From Colwellia psychrerythraea (GTDB lineage Bacteria > Pseudomonadota > Gammaproteobacteria > Enterobacterales > Alteromonadaceae): 64,000 nucleotides of DNA. Of the stretch, positions 27,186 to 35,925 are shown piece by piece. Position 1 is the stretch's first letter, and every line of letters begins with the position of its first letter. A model generated the notes under the pieces. That model made no database searches, was not told where the DNA came from, and saw only the letters and a program-made list of their open reading frames with translations. The position numbers and the translations under genes were made by a program. Location: assembly GCF_000764185.1 (NCBI RefSeq), contig NZ_JQEC01000047.1:36949-100948 (forward strand). The letters run 5' to 3'.

Positions 27186-27956
27186 ATGGGATCAAGTATA
27201 GAGCTCGTTGAGAATACACAAACACTTGAAACTAATCTGAATAATCAATTACAACAAAAGCTATTGCTGATTGAAAATGATCATTACCTAAGTAAAGCGT
27301 TTATGACTAATGGCAATCAATTAGGCTATCAAACTACCAAAATATGTACAGGTGAAGTGCTTAGCCAAGAGTTGAAAAGCTACCTAGTTGAGAATAGACC
27401 CAATATGATTGTGGTAGATATTGGCTTTGCTGAGAACATGCAACTGTTAATTGTTCGTGATCTTAGAGCATTATTTGATGGTTTGATCGTGGTTGTTTCA
27501 AGCAAGAACTGTGAGCAAGAGCATGTTGATGCCTTCACTATTGGCGCAGATGATTACCTACTAAAACCAATTGATAGTCGTATATTAATGATGCGAATAG
27601 CTGCTTTGTTTCGTCGTCAAAAAAGCCTAGTAAATCAAGTTGAACTGGCAAGTTTAAGTATAGGTGATGTTTGTTTACAGCCTAAATCACAAAAATGTTT
27701 TATCAATGGTGAAGGTGTTAAATTAACTACTTTTGAGTTTAATTTATTAAAGTCATTAGTTGAACATCAAGGTAAGATTTTATCTCGAGATCAGTTGTAT
27801 AGTACTTTGCTTGGACGTGTATATAACGGTGTAGAACGTACCCTTGATGTTAGAATGTCACAGTTGCGTGAGAAATTGACTTTAGCAGGTATGAAGAAGA
27901 ACCAAATCGAAACGGTTTGGGGGCAAGGTTATATGTTTAATAATCTAACTTCATAA
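27186..27956 (+). CDS. Orphan OmpR/PhoB-type response regulator
   Basis: The receiver domain (residues ~25-145) has the acidic pocket (LIENDHY), phospho-acceptor Asp in VVVDIGF (~78), Ser switch in VVVSSK and conserved Lys in DDYLLKP (~126). The C-terminal winged helix has typical OmpR-family features (LTTFEFNLLKSLVEHQGKIL, RTLDVRMSQLREKL, ETVWGQGYMF). The ribosome-binding site AAGGAG is strong. There is a ~24-residue polar N-terminal extension before the receiver. No sensor kinase gene lies next to it, so it is an orphan here. Two sequence elements upstream suggest autoregulation. Confidence 0.92.
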   Translation: MGSSIELVENTQTLETNLNNQLQQKLLLIENDHYLSKAFMTNGNQLGYQTTKICTGEVLSQELKSYLVENRPNMIVVDIGFAENMQLLIVRDLRALFDGLIVVVSSKNCEQEHVDAFTIGADDYLLKPIDSRILMMRIAALFRRQKSLVNQVELASLSIGDVCLQPKSQKCFINGEGVKLTTFEFNLLKSLVEHQGKILSRDQLYSTLLGRVYNGVERTLDVRMSQLREKLTLAGMKKNQIETVWGQGYMFNNLTS

Positions 27957-27986
27957 CACTAACGCTTATCACTTTATCTTTTACCT

Positions 27987-28034
27987 AGTGTCCAATAATC
28001 GGTGCCTTGAAATGTTTGCGCTGTATTGGACACT
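27987..28034. repeat. Perfect inverted repeat after the response-regulator gene
   Basis: Perfect 11-bp arms AGTGTCCAATA and TATTGGACACT with a 26-bp spacer, 30 bases after the stop. No T-tract follows, so it is not a standard terminator; it could be a protein-binding site for the plsC promoter, a weak 3' hairpin or a trace of an insertion. Confidence 0.5.
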
Positions 28035-28131
28035 TATGGCAGACCATGTCATTTCTAGTATAAATAAGTAATCGCTTTACCTTATTATTTATTTTTCTGT
28101 ATACTCGCCAATAATCTTTCTTTAGCTACCA

Positions 28132-28875
28132 ATGTGGGAGCTTTCTTTGTTAGCTGTAATACGCGTTTTTTTAATGACCTTGGCGTTGGTCATCATTTGC
28201 ACTATATCAATTTTTTATTGTTTATTACGTCCTTTTCATCGTAATAATGTTTACCATACTTCTCGATTTCTTGGCAAAATTCCGAAACTGTTAGGTGTTG
28301 ATGTTGAAGTAAGAATTCCTGATTCAGTTAAAGGCATAGGCCCTGTGGTATGGGCGGCAAATCATCAAAATAGTTATGATCTTTTTACTCATGCGAATGC
28401 AGTATTACCCGGCACGGTTAGTGTAGGTAAAAAAAGCTTGAAGTGGATTCCTTTTTTTGGCCAAATGTACTGGCTGACTGGTAATATTTTAATTGATCGT
28501 AAAAATACTAATAAAGCCATGAGTACTATTGATTTAACCGCGGATAAAATAAAGAAAGATAAACTTTCTGTTTGGATGTTTCCGGAAGGAACTCGTAGCC
28601 GTGGCCGTGGTTTGTTACCGCTTAAAACTGGGGCTTTTCGTACCGCCATACAAGCAGGCGTGCCAATAGTACCCATATGTGCCAGTAACCAACATGGCAC
28701 TATTAATTTAAACCGCTGGGATAATGGTAAAATTATTATCGAGTTTCTTGACCCCGTAGAGCTGAAAGATATTGATCGTGAACATTTACGTAACACAGTG
28801 AACGATGTTCACAAATCGATGTATAATAAAATAGAGCAACTATCTGCTGAAGCAGCGGCATATCATAATAAATAG
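28132..28875 (+). CDS. plsC: 1-acyl-sn-glycerol-3-phosphate acyltransferase
   Basis: Makes phosphatidic acid from lysophosphatidic acid at the inner membrane. The 247-residue protein has an N-terminal membrane helix (VIRVFLMTLALVIICTISIFY) and the four LPLAT motifs: NHQNSYD (~75, catalytic H-x4-D), a GNILIDR region (~118), FPEGTRSRG (~149) and VPIVPIC (~180). Length and order match PlsC of E. coli. rraB follows 37 bases later in the same direction. This is the canonical copy; the truncated gene at the left edge of the window is a paralogue. Confidence 0.93.
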   Translation: MWELSLLAVIRVFLMTLALVIICTISIFYCLLRPFHRNNVYHTSRFLGKIPKLLGVDVEVRIPDSVKGIGPVVWAANHQNSYDLFTHANAVLPGTVSVGKKSLKWIPFFGQMYWLTGNILIDRKNTNKAMSTIDLTADKIKKDKLSVWMFPEGTRSRGRGLLPLKTGAFRTAIQAGVPIVPICASNQHGTINLNRWDNGKIIIEFLDPVELKDIDREHLRNTVNDVHKSMYNKIEQLSAEAAAYHNK

Positions 28876-28912
28876 CTTTGGTTATTTATAGTAAGTAAAT
28901 ATAGGTATTAAA

Positions 28913-29263
28913 ATGATTGAAGAAGAGTTACAACAGTGGTTCAGCCATACTGAATTACTCATTAGTGAGTTGCTAGAAGATGGTACTAATGATGAAGTTT
29001 ATCACACCATAGAGCACCACTTCGCTAGCAGTGATTTTGACTTACTAGAGAAGACTGCTATCGCGGCGTTTAAGCTAGGTTTGGAAATTGAAGAGCCAGA
29101 AGAAGCTGAGTTAGAAAATGGTGATAAGGTTTTTGCATTTGACATTGTCACCGAGCAAATGTTAGATATAGACTTAATCAAAAAAGAAACTCAGGTTATG
29201 TTTGAGCTGGCAAAAAAGTGTGGCGTCGATTATGATGGCTGGGGCACTTATTTCGAAGAGTAG
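28913..29263 (+). CDS. rraB: Ribonuclease E inhibitor RraB
   Basis: The 116-residue acidic protein follows E. coli RraB closely in layout: ISELLEDGTNDEVYHTIEHH at the start, a central EEPEEAELENGDKVF stretch and the signature C-terminus VDYDGWGTYFE. RraB binds RNase E and changes its activity toward selected mRNAs. The acidic tail that follows the YDGWGTYFE motif in enterobacteria is missing here; the protein stops right after it. Single-gene function, probably co-transcribed with plsC. Confidence 0.92.
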   Translation: MIEEELQQWFSHTELLISELLEDGTNDEVYHTIEHHFASSDFDLLEKTAIAAFKLGLEIEEPEEAELENGDKVFAFDIVTEQMLDIDLIKKETQVMFELAKKCGVDYDGWGTYFEE

Positions 29264-29427
29264 TATGTATAAAGGTTGGTAAGTTGCTGTTACTACATCA
29301 CAACTTGAAAGTTTTTGCAGATTGATTTAAAGTAAGTAAAAGTGTTAGCCAGCCATTACCATGGACTTTGGCTAACATTGAAATAACATTGGATTGTAAT
29401 AATTTTTAATACTAAGGAAAGTAGACC

Positions 29428-29583
29428 ATGGATTGGCTGAGTAAAACCCTATCACAAGAACCTGCCATATTGATTATCTCGATCAGTGTTGTTTTGACTA
29501 TTTTTATTTTCGCGGCAAGAAGAGCGCATTTAAACCACCTAGCAAAAATAAAAAAAATAGACGAGTCTTTTAATATTAAATAA
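29428..29583 (+). CDS. Small membrane protein of 51 residues
   Basis: A short frame with TAAGGAAAG well placed before ATG. The product has a short polar start (MDWLSKTLSQEP), one hydrophobic helix (AILIISISVVLTIFIFAA) and a basic tail (RRAHLNHLAKIKK), which fits a single-pass inner-membrane protein with the tail in the cytoplasm. No family recognised. It stands alone between rraB and the nagR gene. Confidence 0.6.
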   Translation: MDWLSKTLSQEPAILIISISVVLTIFIFAARRAHLNHLAKIKKIDESFNIK

Positions 29584-29763
29584 GTATATTGCTCTTCATA
29601 ATCAATATATTTCAAATATTATCTTAATGATAATTCTCTAATGGGTAATGCTAATAGAAAAATATTAGTTAAAACTTCCAGTAATAACTACGTAAATATT
29701 TACAGTTAAAATCTTCAAGCAACTGGTCTAGTAAACACCTCTGAAAAACTAAGCTATGCTATT

Positions 29764-30789
29764 TTAGCATTTAGCTGTTGAATCTCTGACGATAAGTTTA
29801 GGTACATATTGACTGATAGTTATCGGATTTTTCTGCTTACGAATTTGGCTGATAAGTAAGTTTGCGGCATCTTCAGCGATCTGGTTATTCGGCTGATCAG
29901 CAGTAGTAAGTTTTGGCCATGTTTGACGAGAGAAAGGACTGTTTTCAAAACCAACGATAGATAATTGCTCAGGAATAGAAATATTCATCAACCTTGCTGC
30001 GAATAATGCACCAGCTGCAATTTCATCGTTACAAGAAAATATAGCGGTAGGGCGAACATGCTTATTACTTTGTTCAACCATCAATTGTTTGGCGCCACTT
30101 ACACCAGAATCAAATGAATATTCACCTTCAATAACAAGATCTTTGTTAAAAGCAATGTTACTGGCTTTTAGTGCTCTTCGATAACCTTTATAACGTTCTA
30201 TCGTTGACATATGCTCTGCATCACCAGCAATAAAAGCTATGTTGGTGTGGCCTAAGTCGATAAGGTGCTGGGTAATAGTTTGTGCCGCATCTCTATCATT
30301 GACCATAACACAGGGACTAAGATCATCAGGGGCAACATCACCAGACATGATGCGCACCACCTTCACATCAAGGTCTACCATTGATTGCACAAACTCAGGC
30401 ATTTCAGATAAAGGTGGTGTTAATATTAAGCCAGCAATACGTGCTTGCTTAACCATATTTACTACCTCTTCGGTGACACCTTGACTTTTTGAGTCACAAG
30501 GATGAATTAATAATTCAAAGCCTTGTTGTTTACACGCAGATAAAATGCCTTCTTGCATATCAATAATGTAATAAGCATTTGGGTTATCATAAATGTATGC
30601 AATAGAATAAGACTTAGTGCCGGCTAAGTTACGAGCAGATAAGTTAGGTTGATATTTAAGCTCATCAACGGCCTGTTGCACTTTTTCGCGTGTTAGTTGG
30701 CGAACAGACGTTTCATTATTGATGACACGTGAAACGGTTTTTATAGATACGCCGGCTAGTTTCGCTACGTCATTAATTGTTGCTTTCAT
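29764..30789 (-). CDS. nagR: LacI-family regulator of GlcNAc/chitin use, NagR
   Basis: The 341-residue protein has an N-terminal LacI helix-turn-helix (TINDVAKLAGVSIKTVSRVIN) with the hinge helix NLSARNLAG, and a periplasmic-binding-protein-like effector domain (ending ITISQYVPKLIVRDS). It lies beside a TGACAGCGCTGTCA palindrome and in the middle of genes with the same site, so it is the obvious regulator. In Shewanella the LacI-type NagR represses nag genes and responds to a GlcNAc-derived effector; the effector here is assumed by analogy. It is transcribed away from pgi, and the shared site suggests autoregulation. Confidence 0.88.
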   Translation of the reverse strand: MKATINDVAKLAGVSIKTVSRVINNETSVRQLTREKVQQAVDELKYQPNLSARNLAGTKSYSIAYIYDNPNAYYIIDMQEGILSACKQQGFELLIHPCDSKSQGVTEEVVNMVKQARIAGLILTPPLSEMPEFVQSMVDLDVKVVRIMSGDVAPDDLSPCVMVNDRDAAQTITQHLIDLGHTNIAFIAGDAEHMSTIERYKGYRRALKASNIAFNKDLVIEGEYSFDSGVSGAKQLMVEQSNKHVRPTAIFSCNDEIAAGALFAARLMNISIPEQLSIVGFENSPFSRQTWPKLTTADQPNNQIAEDAANLLISQIRKQKNPITISQYVPKLIVRDSTAKC

Positions 30790-30911
30790 ATGCAGGTAAC
30801 CTTGTTTTTATTATTATCTGTCTACTGGCAGTACCAGGTGGTTGGTATTATTACATAGCTAATCTGTAGTAATCCATTAGGTTTTACAGTATTCTGAAGT
30901 ATATTAATAAT

Positions 30912-30925
30912 TGACAGCGCTGTCA
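30912..30925. promoter_or_regulatory. NagR operator between nagR and pgi
   Basis: Perfect TGACAGCGCTGTCA, 123 bases before nagR and 119 before pgi, so it can control both divergent genes. Confidence 0.85.
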
Positions 30926-31043
30926 TTTTTTTATAGGGTACCATGAAAATTTATCAAGTCATAATTGTTAAATGGAGTAAAAACTCAGTTTAAAGTTGTG
31001 ACAAAGTTAATAATAGTGTCTACATCACCTTACAGGAATTAGT

Positions 31044-32684
31044 ATGCCATCTCGTCAAACATTAGCTAGCTGGAAAAAGCTTCAGCAACTTGCCAAAGAT
31101 AAAAAATCTCAGCACATGAATACCTTGTTTGCACAAGACAGCGAACGTTTCGATAAGTTCTCTATTGAATTACCAAACATGCTGCTCGATTACTCTAAAA
31201 ACTTAATTGATAGTGAAACCATCACTGCCTTATTAGCCTTAGCAGAAGAAACAAAAGTCTGTGATTGGCGTGCTAAGATGTTTGCTGGTGAAAAAATTAA
31301 CAAAACTGAAGACCGTGCCGTGCTACATACAGCGCTGCGTCGTCAAAGTGATGAACCGCTAATCGTTGATGGTGAAAATGTTACTGAGCATGTGCAAAAA
31401 CAACTGGCTGAAATGGAAGTTTTTGTTAATAAAGTACGTCAAGGGCATTGGTTAGGTTATTCAGGCAAGCGCATTACCGATATCGTGAATATTGGCGTTG
31501 GTGGCTCAAACCTTGGCCCACAGATGGTAACTGAAGCATTGAAACATTATAGTGATGGCAGTGTTAATGTTCATTATGTATCTAACGTAGATGGTGCACA
31601 AATTGTTGAAGTATTACGCCCATTAGAACCACAAAAAGTGCTATTTATTGTTTCAAGTAAAACTTTTACTACCACAGAAACCATGACAAATGCGCGCACA
31701 GCAATCAATTGGTTAACAAGCGCTTCTTTTGATGAAAAGTCTGTCGCCAAACATTTTGTTGCGGTAACCGCTAATAAAGAAAATGCCATGGGTTTTGGTA
31801 TTAAAGAAGAAAATATTTTTGATATGTGGGATTGGGTTGGTGGTCGTTTCTCATTATGGTCTGCGATTGGTCTGGCTGTGGCGCTTGATTTAGGCTTTGA
31901 TAAATTTAAAGAGTTACTCAGTGGTGCTCATGATATGGATCAGCACTTTATCAACGCACCTTTAAAAGATAACTTACCTGCTATTTTGGCGATGATCAGC
32001 GTTTGGAATACCACTTTCCTTGGCTCTCAGTCACAAGCTATTTTACCTTACGATCAAACTTTACATATGCTGACTGCATATTTACAGCAAGCTGAAATGG
32101 AAAGTAATGGTAAATCAGTTAGCTGGGATGGTGATGAAGTAGATTATGCCACTGTACCCTCTATTTGGGGGGAGCTAGGAATTAATGGTCAACATGCTTT
32201 TTACCAATATTTACATCAAAGTAATAATGTTGTGCCTGCCGATTTTATCGGCTCGGTAGAAAGTGTTACCCCGGTGAAAGGTCATCATGAAACATTAATG
32301 GCTAACTTTTTTGCACAAACACAAGCTTTAATGGCTGGTGTTAATGAAGAGCAAGTTCGTGCTGATCTTAAAGCTAAAGGCCGAGCCCAAGATTATATTG
32401 ATAAAGTTGCTCCTCATAAAGTTCATAAAGGCAATAGACCTACCAATACCATCTTATTAAAACGTATTGATCCTAAAACCTTAGGCAGCTTGATTGCTGC
32501 TTATGAACATAAAATATTTGTGCAAGGCATTATCTTGCAGATATGTTCATTTGATCAATGGGGCGTCGAGCTGGGCAAGGGACTAGCGGCAGAAATACAA
32601 GAAGAATTAGAAAAAGACAATATCTCTGAGCAGCATGATTGTTCAACAGCGAGCTTACTGAAGTTCTATCAGTCAGCTAAATAA
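31044..32684 (+). CDS. pgi: Glucose-6-phosphate isomerase
   Basis: Interconverts glucose-6-phosphate and fructose-6-phosphate in the cytoplasm. The 546-residue protein has the family signatures: NIGVGGSNLGPQM (~153), SSKTFTTTETM (~207), the catalytic Glu region QAEMESNGKS (~350) and the C-terminal VELGKGLA (~509). CAGGAA precedes the ATG. Its position divergent from nagR with a shared operator suggests induction together with GlcNAc use: NagB yields fructose-6-phosphate, and Pgi lets it feed glucose-6-phosphate-dependent pathways. A good terminator follows. Confidence 0.96.
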   Translation: MPSRQTLASWKKLQQLAKDKKSQHMNTLFAQDSERFDKFSIELPNMLLDYSKNLIDSETITALLALAEETKVCDWRAKMFAGEKINKTEDRAVLHTALRRQSDEPLIVDGENVTEHVQKQLAEMEVFVNKVRQGHWLGYSGKRITDIVNIGVGGSNLGPQMVTEALKHYSDGSVNVHYVSNVDGAQIVEVLRPLEPQKVLFIVSSKTFTTTETMTNARTAINWLTSASFDEKSVAKHFVAVTANKENAMGFGIKEENIFDMWDWVGGRFSLWSAIGLAVALDLGFDKFKELLSGAHDMDQHFINAPLKDNLPAILAMISVWNTTFLGSQSQAILPYDQTLHMLTAYLQQAEMESNGKSVSWDGDEVDYATVPSIWGELGINGQHAFYQYLHQSNNVVPADFIGSVESVTPVKGHHETLMANFFAQTQALMAGVNEEQVRADLKAKGRAQDYIDKVAPHKVHKGNRPTNTILLKRIDPKTLGSLIAAYEHKIFVQGIILQICSFDQWGVELGKGLAAEIQEELEKDNISEQHDCSTASLLKFYQSAK

Positions 32685-32756
32685 TGACATAGAAATCAAG
32701 CCACCTCTAATGCCCGCTAGTCTTGTTGACCCTATCAATGGTTAGCTAAACTAATC

Positions 32757-32796
32757 AAAGCTAATGTTTACTTAAAGTAGGCATTAGCTTTTTTTT
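32757..32796 (+). terminator. Terminator after pgi
   Basis: AAAGCTAATG, 15-base loop, CATTAGCTTT and a run of T: a 10-pair stem with U-tract about 70 bases after the pgi stop. Confidence 0.88.
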
Positions 32797-33084
32797 CTGC
32801 TTAAATCAAATATATCAGTAAAATAACGATTTGACTTTCTTTCATTACCTTGTGAATTTTTATGCTGTATATTAGAATAAAAAACCAACTGGTAATATTT
32901 TACGTTCTTTTTTTATACTAAAACTGATAATAATTTAGATAATTAACGATTTAATAACAAAATAATAGAAAGAATAAAGTCTTTAAATTCAGTATCTTTG
33001 TTATTTTTTGTGATCAATATGGTCTTTTCGGTTAATTTATTCTGGTCAAACGTAAAAATAAACGGTATGGTTTCTTACGTCTTA

Positions 33085-33098
33085 TGACAGCGTTGTCA
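33085..33098. promoter_or_regulatory. NagR operator 1 of 2 before the TonB receptor
   Basis: TGACAGCGTTGTCA, one substitution from the perfect palindrome. Its centre is 22 bp from that of the next site, about two helical turns, allowing both to be bound on the same face. Confidence 0.8.
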
Positions 33099-33106
33099 TT
33101 AAATAT

Positions 33107-33120
33107 TGACAGCGCTGTCG
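33107..33120. promoter_or_regulatory. NagR operator 2 of 2 before the TonB receptor
   Basis: TGACAGCGCTGTCG, last base off the palindrome, 73 bases before the receptor start. Tandem with the site at 33085; this is the only gene here with two copies. Confidence 0.78.
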
Positions 33121-33192
33121 TAAAACCAAATAAATAATTAAAAGCAAAAATAATAACATTCTAAAAAACAAAACGTGTGTAAGGGAAAGTCG

Positions 33193-35805
33193 ATGTCAAC
33201 TAAATCATTTAAAAAAGGCGTGTTAGCAAGTTCAATTGCTATGATCCTAGCTGGTGTATCATCACAAGCTATGGCAGCCGAAAAAGCAGCAGTTAAAAAA
33301 GACGAAGTAGAAGTAATTCAAGTTACTGGTATTCGTGGTTCATTAAAAGCATCTTTAAACGCTAAGCGTTTTTCAAACTCAGTAGTAGATGCCGTATCTT
33401 CAGAAGATATCGGTAAATTTCCTGATAGCGATGTTGGCGAATCTTTAGCACGCATTCCAGGTGTTGCTGTTAACCGTCAATTCGGGCAGGGTTCACAGGT
33501 ATCTATTCGTGGTGCTTCTGCACAGCTAACTCGTACTTTATTAAATGGTCACTCAGTTGCATCAACTGGTTGGTATGACCAACAAGATATTGACCGTAGT
33601 TTTAACTACTCAATGTTACCTTCGGAATTAGTTGGCGGTATTGAAGTATATAAATCTTCACAAGCCGACCTTGTTGAAGGTGGTGTTGGCGGGACAGTTA
33701 TTGTAAATACTCGTAAACCATTTGATCTTGATGCAAACACAGTATTTGCAAGTGTTAAAGGTGACTACGGTACAATTTCTGAAGAAGTTGACCCAGAAGT
33801 TTCAGCTTTGTATAGCTGGAAAAATGAAGATGAAAACTTTGGTATATTAATCGCTGGCTCTGTGTCTGAAAAAGAATACCAACGTAATGGTATTGAATCT
33901 TTAGTTGGTTGGGGTGATATCGTTCCTTCAACTTTCCAACAAATGCGTAACCGTACTTCACTTAACCTTGCTGTACAATACGCACCGACTGAAGAGTTAG
34001 AATTCGGTTTTACAGTAACTAGTTTAGATCTTGAAGCTGATAACTTAAATACTTCTTTATTCACTATGTTTCCAGATGATAAAGATGCTATCTGTGAACA
34101 ACAAAATGCCGATGGTACTTGTACCTTCTACCGTCGTCCAGGCACTGGCGCTAATCCAGGTTGGGCACAAACGTGGGCTCGTTCAACGGGTATGACTTCT
34201 GATACTTACGATTTTGATTGGGAATATGAAGCCGAGAACTTTACTGTTTCAGGCCGTGTAGGTAACACTAAGTCTGAAGGTGGAACAAACCTTACCTCTA
34301 ACTATGGCTTCTTTATCGGTGCACCAGCTGATTTTGCCGGTACTTATGATGCAACGGGTGATGTTATTGCAATTGATATAGCAAACAAATCATTTGACGC
34401 AAGCGACTTTAATGCGGATATTTCTTCAGCTGGTTGGGCGCTTAAAAAGCAACCTAACTCAGATGAAGAAACTTATGTAAATCTTGATCTTGAAGTACCA
34501 TTAGAATTAGGTGCTATCAGCTCAATTAAAACGGGTATTCGTTACGCTGATCACTCCGTTAAACAGCAAACGTTGAATGCAAACTCTTCTAATATTGTTG
34601 CACAAGATGCTTCAGCATTTTACTCAGGTACTATGTCTTCAGGTGCTGGTTTTACCTTACCTAAGCCTAACTTTGATGCAATGATTGCTGATTCATATTC
34701 ATTCATTGATGGTTACACCGAAGCTAAAGATGGTTACGGTACTGTCGAAGAAGAAAACTTAGCTATATATGCAATGGCTGATTTTGACGCTGACGGTATC
34801 CGCGGTAACTTTGGTGTACGTTATGTAAAAACTGATGCATCATCTGATTTCTTTGCCTTAGATGCACAAGGTAACTATGCAGATACTTTATCAACAGCTT
34901 CTACAGACTATAGCGAAGTATTACCAAGTATTAACATCGTATTTGACTTAGCAGAAGATGTTCTTTTACGTACATCAGCAGCACAGGTTATGTCTCGTCC
35001 TAACTACTCTGATATGTTCTCTAGCTCAGGTTTACCTGGTTACAACGATGGTACTGCAGGTAACGAGCGTGTTCAAACGGGTAACGTGGCATTGAACCCA
35101 TTCAAGGCTTTCCAATCTGATTTAGGTGTTGAATGGTACTTCAGCGAAGATGGTATGTTCAGTGCAACTTACTTCTTAAAAGAAGTAAATAGCTTTGTAA
35201 CTACAGTTCAAAAGCTTAATCAACAAGTTGGTATCGAAGATAACGACCTAATTGCTGCTGGTGGAAGTGCTTGTGGTGATGAGGTTTATGATTGTTGGAC
35301 TGTTATCAACAAAGAAAATGCGACGGGTGGTAAAATCAAAGGTGTAGAAATGCAGCTTCAAGACGCATTTGATAACGGTTTTGGTTACTCTGTAAACTAT
35401 ACTTACGCTGATGCAAGTTCTCCTTCATCTAACTACCCTGATCAAGTTGGTGTTTTCTCTGACTCATCTAAGCACACTGTTAACACAGTAGGTTATTATG
35501 AAAATGACGATTTCTCAGCTCGTTTAGCTTATAACTGGCGTTCAGAGTACATGATTCGTGAGTCTGGTTTCTATGGTCAACGTGAACATCAAGACTACGG
35601 TACATTAGATCTTAGTGCTACTTGGTCTGCTACTGATTACTTAGATGTGACATTTGAAGCAGCTAACATTCTTGAAGAAGATAGTGTTCAAATTGGTGTT
35701 GCCACGGGTGATGCAGAAGTTAAACCTGAACTTAGACACGGCTACCCAGCATGGAGTTTTGAAGGCGAAGCTCGTTACAAAGTGGGTATAGCTGTTCGTT
35801 TTTAG
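33193..35805 (+). CDS. TonB-dependent outer-membrane receptor, probably for chitooligosaccharides
   Basis: The start ATG has AAGGGA upstream; an ATG six codons earlier has none. The 870-residue protein has a signal peptide ending AMA-A, a TonB-box-like EVIQVTGIRGSL at the mature start, a plug domain (FPDSDVGESLARIPGVAVNRQ, IRGASAQLTRTLLNG, VEVYKSSQADLVEGGVGGT-like motifs) and a beta-barrel ending in an aromatic residue (VGIAVRF), the usual outer-membrane C-terminus. Two NagR sites stand before it, and it is flanked by nagR/pgi and chitinolytic genes, so it likely takes up chitooligosaccharides or GlcNAc. Family members of this type occur with SapC and tryptophan-halogenase-like genes, as here. 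Confidence 0.92.
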   Translation: MSTKSFKKGVLASSIAMILAGVSSQAMAAEKAAVKKDEVEVIQVTGIRGSLKASLNAKRFSNSVVDAVSSEDIGKFPDSDVGESLARIPGVAVNRQFGQGSQVSIRGASAQLTRTLLNGHSVASTGWYDQQDIDRSFNYSMLPSELVGGIEVYKSSQADLVEGGVGGTVIVNTRKPFDLDANTVFASVKGDYGTISEEVDPEVSALYSWKNEDENFGILIAGSVSEKEYQRNGIESLVGWGDIVPSTFQQMRNRTSLNLAVQYAPTEELEFGFTVTSLDLEADNLNTSLFTMFPDDKDAICEQQNADGTCTFYRRPGTGANPGWAQTWARSTGMTSDTYDFDWEYEAENFTVSGRVGNTKSEGGTNLTSNYGFFIGAPADFAGTYDATGDVIAIDIANKSFDASDFNADISSAGWALKKQPNSDEETYVNLDLEVPLELGAISSIKTGIRYADHSVKQQTLNANSSNIVAQDASAFYSGTMSSGAGFTLPKPNFDAMIADSYSFIDGYTEAKDGYGTVEEENLAIYAMADFDADGIRGNFGVRYVKTDASSDFFALDAQGNYADTLSTASTDYSEVLPSINIVFDLAEDVLLRTSAAQVMSRPNYSDMFSSSGLPGYNDGTAGNERVQTGNVALNPFKAFQSDLGVEWYFSEDGMFSATYFLKEVNSFVTTVQKLNQQVGIEDNDLIAAGGSACGDEVYDCWTVINKENATGGKIKGVEMQLQDAFDNGFGYSVNYTYADASSPSSNYPDQVGVFSDSSKHTVNTVGYYENDDFSARLAYNWRSEYMIRESGFYGQREHQDYGTLDLSATWSATDYLDVTFEAANILEEDSVQIGVATGDAEVKPELRHGYPAWSFEGEARYKVGIAVRF

Positions 35806-35832
35806 ACGATAGTTAATATACTGCTTAATCAT

Positions 35833-35860
35833 AAAAACCCAGCTTAGGCTGGGTTTTTTT
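35833..35860 (+). terminator. Terminator after the TonB receptor
   Basis: AAAACCCAGC, 4-base loop, GCTGGG and a long T-run, 28 bases after the stop. The halogenase downstream may therefore rely on read-through or its own promoter. Confidence 0.9.
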
Positions 35861-35925
35861 ATATGAGATTAGTGGTATTTTCACTAGAATGAAAATATGC
35901 TTAAACTGATAATTTATTAGGAATA

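Noticed and set aside
28389..28796. 135-codon reverse frame inside plsC
   Set aside because: Lies antisense to the conserved acyltransferase motifs; no ribosome-binding site; composition is that of a shadow frame.
29343..29376. GTTAGCC / GGCTAAC inverted repeat after rraB as a terminator
   Set aside because: Arms are only 7 bp, the loop is long and no T-tract follows.
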